Below, in pieces: positions 58,801 to 64,000 of a DNA stretch of 64,000 nt. Location: positions 124,001 to 188,000 of the forward strand of contig SEMN01000159.1 of the NCBI GenBank assembly GCA_005408345.1, in the 5' to 3' direction. Position 1 is the first letter of the stretch. Each line of letters opens with the position of its first letter. Position numbers and translations under genes: made by a program. The stretch is from Macquaria australasica (lineage: Eukaryota; Chordata; Actinopteri; Centrarchiformes; Percichthyidae). The notes beneath the pieces were generated by a model. The model ran no database searches, was not told the DNA's origin, and was given only the letters and a program-made list of their open reading frames with translations.

Positions 58801-59450
58801 TGCTGAACGGCAACTATGTGGTGTCAGCCGTGGAGCGCGACCTGCTGGTGAAGGGCAGCTTACTGCGCTACAGTGGCACCTCCACATCTGTGGAGATTCT
58901 TCAGGCCACCAGACCCCTGCAGGAGCCTCTGACTGTGGAGGTGCTCTCTGTAGGGAAGATGACTCCTCCCAGGGTGCGGTACTCCTTCTACATCACCAAG
59001 GAGAGCAAAGAGGAGAAGACTCTGTGGAAAGAGGAAAGAAGCCATGCAGCACAGAATAGCGTCTTGGCGGACAGTAATAGGGTAGAAGTTAAGAAGCAGT
59101 TGATGGGTAAGAGGCCGGCCAGTCATTGGGTGACAGGAAGTTGGGATTCATGCACGGTGACTTGCGGGAATGGTCTGCAGAAGAGGCTGGTGCAGTGCCA
59201 GAGCATGGAAGGGCATCCTGCAGTGGACTGTGACAGTGCTGACAGGCCTGTAGCAGTGAGAGCATGTGGGGATCCATGTCCCATGTGGGATGTAGGGGTC
59301 TGGTCTCACTGCTCCAAGTCCTGTGGAAGGGGCTTTAAAAGGCGGCCAGTGCGCTGCATGACTGAGAATGGTCTGAATCTACCCAGAGACCACTGTTCCG
59401 GACGGAGGAAGCCTCAAGAACTGGACCTCTGCAACCTGAAGCCATGTTAG
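45846..59450 (+). CDS. adamts15: adamts15: secreted ADAMTS metalloprotease (8 coding exons, 954 aa)
   Basis: Coding exons: 45846-46817, 48843-48975, 51251-51418, 54615-54898, 54994-55171, 56317-56492, 57470-57645 and 58673-59450 (2865 nt; GT-AG, phases close). The start ATG has G at -3 and +4. Order: signal peptide (1-23), prodomain with cysteine-switch CGVTPD (C178) and furin site RSKR (214-217), catalytic domain with H366-E367-L-G-H370...H376-D, disintegrin-like domain, central TSP1 repeat (about 522-577), Cys-rich domain, spacer, and two C-terminal TSP1 repeats (about 845-898, 899-954). Length and sequence (WVPKYSGISPKDKCKLICRA, KMTPPRVRYSFY) match vertebrate ADAMTS15 (950 aa in human, from memory). 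Family members of this clade cleave aggrecan and versican; a secreted extracellular-matrix protease is expected. Head-to-head with adamts8. Confidence 0.96.
46910..47165 (+). repeat. Interspersed repeat with minisatellite, copy 2, adamts15 intron 1
   Basis: Same leader as the 27300 copy (GGTGGATTATGAATCAATAG, GGCCCCTGGGCACAGACATGT, CTGAAAGAGACACAAACGAC) in the same orientation. The tandem part is reduced to about three diverged units (TTGTCTCTTTGTGGTCGTTTTG). Confidence 0.8.
48134..48312 (+). repeat. Dispersed repeat with GAGGAAAGGTCAGGGGATCA core, copy 2
   Basis: It matches the 1550-2165 element: TAGAGGAAAGGTCAGGGGAT, AGTAGGATTCATCCTCTGGG, GTTGTTGAGATATTTCAGTC and CTGCTAGCATGGCTAAAAAG. It lies in adamts15 intron 1. 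Confidence 0.75.
48843..48975 (+). CDS. adamts15: adamts15 exon 2 (zinc site, N-terminal half)
   Basis: Acceptor CTGTGTCACCAG ends at 48842 and donor CTTG|GTAAGA begins at 48976; 133 nt. It encodes DLCGATTCDTLGMADVGTMC through TAHEL, with the HExxH split as in adamts8. Confidence 0.97.
49612..50230. mobile_element. GCTTAGCTTAGC fold-back, long copy, adamts15 intron 2
   Basis: The left end (TTGAACATTTGGGAAATATA, AGTGAGATGAGAAGATTGAT, GGAGCCAGGTCATGGTTAGC, CTAGCTTAGCATAAA) is mirrored on the right (GAGCTAAGCTAGGCTAACCA, TGTCCTGGCTCCAG, GATTGATATCAGTTCTCTCG, GAAGCATATTTCC). The centre differs from the 16556 copy. Confidence 0.8.
51251..51418 (+). CDS. adamts15: adamts15 exon 3 (zinc site, C-terminal half)
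   Basis: Acceptor CTTCCCTCAG ends at 51250 and donor GTCATG|GTTAGT begins at 51419; 168 nt. It encodes GHVFNMPHDN, HMMSPTLIQ and CSAAIITEFLDRGHG. Confidence 0.97.
51985..52500 (-). mobile_element. MITE family A, copy 4 (reverse orientation), adamts15 intron 3
   Basis: Its reverse complement reads CATTTGGAGGAAGAACTTCA, CACAACAAGCTTAAAATCAC, ACATCCAGCAGACACAGAGC, GCTCCACAGTG and GGCAGGTAGTGTACAGAGGG, in the same order as the plus-strand copies. The outer TTAA termini are not clear here, so it may be truncated. Confidence 0.75.
53849..54460 (+). mobile_element. MITE family A, copy 3 (complete), adamts15 intron 3
   Basis: Termini TTAAAGCTGCATTAAT and TTAATAGTGCAGCTTTAA form inverted repeats. 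The body contains ACATCCAGCAGACACAGAGC, CACCAACTCC, GCTAAATGTTCACCAGCTAG, GGACAGGTAGCATA and GAGGGGAACTGCAGAG. It ends 154 bp upstream of exon 4. Confidence 0.82.
54615..54898 (+). CDS. adamts15: adamts15 exon 4 (disintegrin-like domain)
   Basis: Acceptor TTGTTTCTGTAG ends at 54614 and donor ATCAAG|GTGAGA begins at 54899; 284 nt. It encodes GDCLLDQPQRQLSLSDNLPG, CELAFGPGSKPCPYMQPC and RHFPWADGTSC. The upstream ATG-open sequence in this frame is intron. Confidence 0.96.
54994..55171 (+). CDS. adamts15: adamts15 exon 5 (central thrombospondin repeat)
   Basis: Acceptor TTTTGTCCCAG ends at 54993 and donor ATCAG|GTAGGC begins at 55172; 178 nt. It encodes VDGRWGKWGTFGDCSRSCGG through GGKYCYGLRIKYRSCNLNHC. 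Intron 4 is only 95 bp, the shortest in the gene. Confidence 0.96.
55224..56260. mobile_element. Putative ~1 kb fold-back element, adamts15 intron 5
   Basis: The left end (GGGCTGTAACTGACCATTCA, CTAAACC, CAGGCCTGTCAAGC) resembles the reverse complement of the right end (CTAACCGTTCACTAAGCC, TACACCTGTCAGGTTTTCC). Arms are diverged and interrupted and the interior shows no coding frame. Boundaries are approximate. Confidence 0.5.
56317..56492 (+). CDS. adamts15: adamts15 exon 6 (Cys-rich domain)
   Basis: Acceptor TTTACATCTCCAG ends at 56316 and donor CCAAAA|GTATGT begins at 56493; 176 nt. It encodes DKSFREEQCEAFNGLN, VWVPKYSGISPKDKCK and CRANGTGYFYVLAPK, diagnostic of ADAMTS15. Confidence 0.97.
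57470..57645 (+). CDS. adamts15: adamts15 exon 7 (Cys-rich domain)
   Basis: Acceptor AACCCTGCAG ends at 57469 and donor CCTAT|GTAAGT begins at 57646; 176 nt. It encodes VVDGTPCSPDTSAVCVQGKC, then KCGVCGGDNQGCKKV. Confidence 0.97.
58430..58572. repeat. Fragment of the GCTTAGCTTAGC fold-back family
   Basis: GTGCTAAGCTAGGCTAACCA and TGTCCTGGACC match the right half of the 49612-50230 copy. The fragment ends ACATGTAGCACCTTTAAG about 100 bp upstream of adamts15 exon 8. Confidence 0.6.
58673..59450 (+). CDS. adamts15: adamts15 exon 8: spacer and two C-terminal TSP1 repeats
   Basis: Acceptor CTTTCTTTTCAG ends at 58672; stop TAG at 59448-59450. It encodes HGYNFVVMLPVGASNIDIRQ, VKGSLLRYSGTSTSVE, KMTPPRVRYSFYI and a Lys/Glu-rich linker, then WVTGSWDSCTVTCGNG and WDVGVWSHCSKSCGRGF repeats. 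It ends LDLCNLKPC as in other vertebrates. Confidence 0.97.
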
Positions 59451-62340
59451 AGCAGAACAGACACAGCCCAAGGACTTATTTTTGTCAGTCAACATGACGA
59501 TTTGACATGAACCTAATCAACCAAATCAGCATGAGAATGATTCCATGGCTGTGGCATGGCATGACTGTGTCTGAAGGGGCGTCTGCTACACCGAAGAAAG
59601 GCAGTGGAGACGGAGAGGGTCTCCCTCTGTTGTTTGAAAAGACAAACATCTGTTTAGATAAAAGAAAAGAAGGAAAGCTGTCTTCTTGTAAACTGTCAAA
59701 CCATCTGAGGCAGGTTTGACTTGTGGTTAGTCTACCTCTACCAGGAAAGATGGCACAATGCCTGAGTATATACAGAGAGTAAAAGAAAGATGCAGAGACA
59801 GCGATCACTCAGATCTGCATTCAAACATAATTTCTTGGTATAGTTACGTGTATGGGGTGAGACTGCAAAAACAGGGAGAAAGTCCAGGACAAACAGATAA
59901 AGCATTGTGAGGTAGAACCTCAACACTTACACTGTGCAGTTATCAGAGGCAGATATCTTACCTGTGAATTGTCATTTTTCTCATTTCACTGAAGAACTAA
60001 TCCAAATGTGAAATACAGTACTGTATCATGCATCAACATTCAAGACCTGATTGGTCCATGCAGTTTCTGCATCTTTTCATTTTTCTTGATTTAGTGCTAT
60101 TGGCTGTTGTCTGAGGTAGAAAAATCAAAAACAGCAGCCAATCACACTGCTAGTCAGAGTCAGATCATCTTAACAAATAGCTTTAAAAGCTTTATATCCT
60201 TCCAAAATGAAAAACAGTCAACAATATATCCTACGCACTTGATACAATCTTTATGAATTCGATAAATATCAAAGAATTCCTGAATTTTACTAGCGACCAA
60301 AACTCTAAAAATATTTTTTATAAGAGGAAAATTAGTTTAGTTATAGCTAAGATGTTAGCATATTCTATACAGTGAATGTAGGCTGTTTGTATGGTGCAAT
60401 CATAATGCATATGTGTCCATATTGTATAAACCAAACCGACCAATGCTCGGCTGTTTGTTCTATGTTGCCAAAGAGTTATAACCTTCAAAAAAGCCTTAGT
60501 ACTGTGAGAGACACCTCTCTGCTGGAACTGGACTGAAGCGTGGCTTGCTCAAAGTGCCCTCGCTGTACATTTCTGTCATTCCCTTAAAGTCCAACTGAAA
60601 TCAAACTGCATTTTTTTGGTCTGCTACAGCATACTTTTCTAAATCACTTGTCCTGTGTTCTCCTTTGAGAAAAAAAAAAACTGAAAAAGTGTATATTTTT
60701 TGGTTTCATTATGGCGCACCGTAGTTTTGCATTAATTCAACAGAATACCATTAGATATCCGTCTACGTAAATGGAGACCTTATTTCCACACAGCCAATCA
60801 AATCTTGCATAAAATAGTAACGCCAGTGTTCTGTCACAGGCAGAGCAGACGGTCACACTGACAGCTGCCTGCTGCACAACACAAGAGCACAGACTCTGAA
60901 CAACAACAACATTAGCTTAGCTGCTAAAGTCTCCTTCTTATCTAGCTTACCAACATGAACACTCGTCTTGCTCTGCATAAAACATTTCCAAATACAGAAA
61001 TTAGCTATGAAATTTGTTAATACTCTATACTCCCACTCCAGACCTACAGGGCCTCATATGTAATAAATAGTACTTCAAAATGAATCTAAAAGATATCGGC
61101 AATCAGTGTAATGAAGCCAGGAATAGGGTGATATGTGAGAAACACTTTGCACTTTGGTCGGTAGTCTGTTTACTGAATTTTGTAAAAATTTAGCAAATAA
61201 ACAAGACATTACAATAATCTAGGCAATAATAAATGAACACACTGCTTTCAGGTCATGCTGTTACCCTCCTCAAAGCTCCATGAATATAAGGGGTGAGTGT
61301 TTTGTGCTCAAAAGATGCTTTTTATTATTTTAATTTTATTTAGGTTAGAGTATCACTTAAATATTCTGCAGAAAGTAATGTTTGCTATGTTGCTCTGGGT
61401 GAAATGCTTGTTGGCTAATGGCTAATTTCCTCAACCTTCACAGGCATCTGTCCTTCTGCTGCATGGCTGCTTTATCACCTCTAGCCCTTAATGAGAAGAC
61501 ATAATGCATACATTGTGTTTTTGCATCATGTCAGTCTATCATTATACTGTCCCAACCATCAAAATATATATGGTTTGATCACTTGCTCTGCTGTTACACT
61601 TATTCTCTTTAGTGAACTGTTGAGTAAAGCCTGTGGTACACACAAGCAGAAAAAGGCTGATCTTCTCTTTGAAACACATCCATGGTGAAATTAAAGGAAA
61701 AATCCACCCTAAAACACCTTTTGGTCTACTATCCATCATGGCATTCCATTCTGTTGTTTTGAAGGGATTGTTTTCATTCCCATGGGTAACTGTTACTGCA
61801 TTTCCAGCACATCTGGAAATATGTGTAGTTAAATAGAAAATGGATCAGCAGTCTTAAAAATATTTGATAAAAGTCCAGTTTTGGTGTCACACCCTAAGAT
61901 TTAAAGTGCAGGGGAGTTTTGTCTGGACTCACCAATTTACATGTTTACAATGTTCAACAATGAAACAGACAGAAATCCAGTGAAAGAGAAGAATTTCACC
62001 ACCTCTCACTTTCAACACTTCCAATTTTAACATCCATCATAAAATAACTTCTGGAAAGCTTCAAGCATCACAGAATAATAGATGACTATTTGAAGGTGGA
62101 ATTGTCCGTTAAACTGATGGACACGTCCTTCAACAGAAAATTCTTTTCCTCTTCATTTCCAGTCAGTTTTGGTTCAGAGGGACCAATTACACCATCTAAA
62201 AGATGGTACTGTATAGTTAGTTCTTGTTTCTCTCACATCATGTACAGTTAATGTTATTTTTTATCAGTTGTCTTTTGTATTGTATACTATGTATACATTC
62301 ATCTAGCTGTATAAAATAAAGTATATATATAAGAATATAA
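59451..62340 (+). other. Probable adamts15 3' UTR
   Basis: About 2.9 kb between the stop codon and a cluster ending with AATAAA at 62315-62320. Other AATAAA hexamers occur near 61066 and 61194, so shorter transcripts are possible. A probable repeat (about 60590-61010) interrupts the first half, making the exact extent uncertain. Confidence 0.35.
62315..62320 (+). terminator. Candidate poly(A) signal of adamts15
   Basis: AATAAA in the context TATAAAATAAAGTATATATA, after a T/GT-rich stretch. It is the last canonical hexamer I noticed downstream of the gene. Confidence 0.4.
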
Positions 62341-64000
62341 CCATATGCTGAATCATGATTGAGGTTGTCAGGTATTCAGATATTTACGTTAAAACAATAG
62401 GGAAATATTACTTCCCTCCTGTAAATCTATCACATATCATTGGATGACAGACTGGATGGATATCTGTTGTCTCTTGAACATCTCTCTTTGCTCCAGCAGT
62501 ATCTGTTACAGCAGAGTTCTGCTGTGCCACGCAGTCTTCCATCATATGAGACGAGACAGTCTTGATACCTCAGCTCTTCTCCAACTGAAGCATGGCCCCA
62601 GATGAAAACACATTCATTCATCCCCTTTGGTATTCTGCTGATTCAAGCTCCGTTGTCCCGGCTGTACTGTAATAACACACCCAGCTTGGCCAGCGCCTGC
62701 CCAATAAGCTTGATGCATTGTTGGAGACTTGGATACACTCACCCCAAGGGTTTGACCCATATGAGGGTTTAAAGGTCCATACTTACATCACTATTTTTGG
62801 ATAGAAGATGTGGATGGGTACTATTAAATACCTTTATATTTGACTTTTTAAAGAGCAACTCCACATTGAATTGAATTATAATTTGTTTGTGCTGTACACA
62901 TAATCACATAGATCCTTGTTGGCATATTATGTTAAAAGAGGTGTGTAAAACTAGCTTGTATACATCTCCTTGGATTTGAAAGGTCAGTGAAAAACCCTGA
63001 ACTCCCATGGGGCCTTGACCCCATGCTAATGGTTACGAGCCATGGGATTTGCTGCAGGATGCTAGTGGAGAGGGTGGGGGGCTAGCTAGGAAAGGGGGTG
63101 GGACTTACTGATTGATAGTTCTCTCCTTCACTCAAGATATCACCATTAACATTCCTCACTGGACACACCTGTCAAGTGATGTCACTTGAGTGGTTTTCTC
63201 AGAATTGACTCCTCCAGAGCCACAGTTAACATTATACAACTGTTTTCACAGGGTGAGCCTGAGTACTAACCATGACTCATGGAATAGGTGGAGCGCCCCT
63301 TTAACTTATCAAAGGGAAAGTGATTTGGAGTGAAATATAGGCCAAGTATTTGCAAAATTCTGCATTTTGTACAACAGTATCATTTAAATACTCCTTGTAA
63401 CTGCTGATTTACGGTCTGGTGGACAGGTAAGGGCAGAAACTCCAGAAAGTGGGATGAGAACAGTGACAGTTCCATAACCAAACCCCTGTGGGAGGGTCCA
63501 AGGGCGTCTCCCTCTGGAAGAAAACTTTTACAGTTTTAACATGTAAATCAGGGGGGTCCAAACTTTTCACGCCAGGGCCCACATGGAGAAAAAAGCATAC
63601 AGTCCTGTGCTGTGAGCCTTTTAACTTAAGAGACTAACTTAATTAGCGAGTTTTTAAGAACTTTGTACACTGAATCAGTAGTAAGATGATTTTATCACTA
63701 TTCAGTTTCACTCATCAGTAAATATCAGTCCTAATGGGAACAGTGATGCTGGGACCTGGACTGACGAATTGCTGTCAGGTCAGGTGTAAGTCTTGTACAT
63801 CAGTGGGTCAGTCATCTTGGATGTCAATGCTCTCTTGCTCACTGCTCAGCATTGCCAGTTTGTCTCAAAGTCAAAGCTTCACAACAAATGATTTAATGTG
63901 TACGCACATTTGCGACACAAGCCCATCTTTTCCTTACAAGCTTTTGTACAAAGTGTTCAGATGGCCAGTGAGATCAACTAAAAAAGGGAGGACTGCCAAC
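62341..64000. other. Intergenic region downstream of adamts15
   Basis: No gene is visible. A stretch at about 62845-63305 begins TTTAAAGAGCAACTCCACATT and ends CGCCCCTTTAA, suggesting another TTTAAA-ended non-autonomous repeat. A second repeat-like stretch starts GGGGGGTCCAAACTTTTCAC near 63550. Neither has coding potential. Confidence 0.45.

Noticed and set aside
1..64000. CRISPR array, prokaryotic operon, or phage/integrative element
   Set aside because: No spaced direct repeats of array type; spliced vertebrate genes define the window.
1..64000. Endogenous retrovirus or autonomous transposon
   Set aside because: No reverse-transcriptase, integrase or transposase frame was seen; mobile DNA here is short and non-autonomous.

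Overview
This window is vertebrate nuclear DNA, most likely from a ray-finned (teleost, probably percomorph) fish. The evidence is the compact three-gene block ZBTB44 - ADAMTS8 - ADAMTS15, intron-exon structure with GT-AG junctions that keep phase throughout, an AT-rich intergenic background, a tRNA-derived SINE, and many short fold-back and TTAA-flanked non-autonomous repeats of kinds common in fish. The species cannot be named from the sequence, and I cannot say whether the ADAMTS genes are 'a' or 'b' ohnologues.

Layout. 1-9.34 kb is gene-poor and repeat-rich: degenerate interspersed repeats, a SINE and one exon-like orphan segment. 9.34-24.6 kb holds zbtb44 on the minus strand: a non-coding first exon near 24.4 kb, five coding exons at 21989-13090 giving 669 aa (BTB domain plus four C2H2 fingers), and a long AT-rich 3' UTR. 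24.7-26.04 kb is intergenic. 26.04-44.04 kb holds adamts8 on the minus strand: nine coding exons, 956 aa, with a TATA box at 44070-44077. 44.04-45.6 kb is a divergent (head-to-head) regulatory region. 45.6-62.3 kb holds adamts15 on the plus strand: eight coding exons, 954 aa. 62.3-64 kb is repeat-bearing intergenic DNA. Gene order and orientation (zbtb44 minus, adamts8 minus, adamts15 plus) match my recollection of human 11q24.3.

How the genes relate. adamts8 and adamts15 are secreted zinc metalloproteases of the ADAMTS1/4/5/8/15 clade (hyalectan/proteoglycan cleavage in family members). They are clearly duplicates: their internal exons have nearly identical lengths and identical phases (133, 168, 293/284, 187/178, 173/176, 176/176). 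They start 2.04 kb apart and point away from each other, so shared cis-regulation is plausible. zbtb44 is an unrelated nuclear BTB-zinc-finger factor.

Points for a second look: (i) this adamts8 has an extra C-terminal thrombospondin repeat compared with the human protein as I recall it; (ii) adamts8 has no visible cysteine switch in its prodomain whereas adamts15 does; (iii) several families of fold-back/MITE-like elements with multiple copies inside this one window, including a ~1.1 kb inverted repeat built of TATGCCACTG-like motifs; (iv) a pair of interspersed repeats carrying a ~21 bp internal minisatellite; (v) an orphan exon-like segment at 5840-5898. I did not find a clearly new multi-gene system; the coding content is a conserved vertebrate locus.
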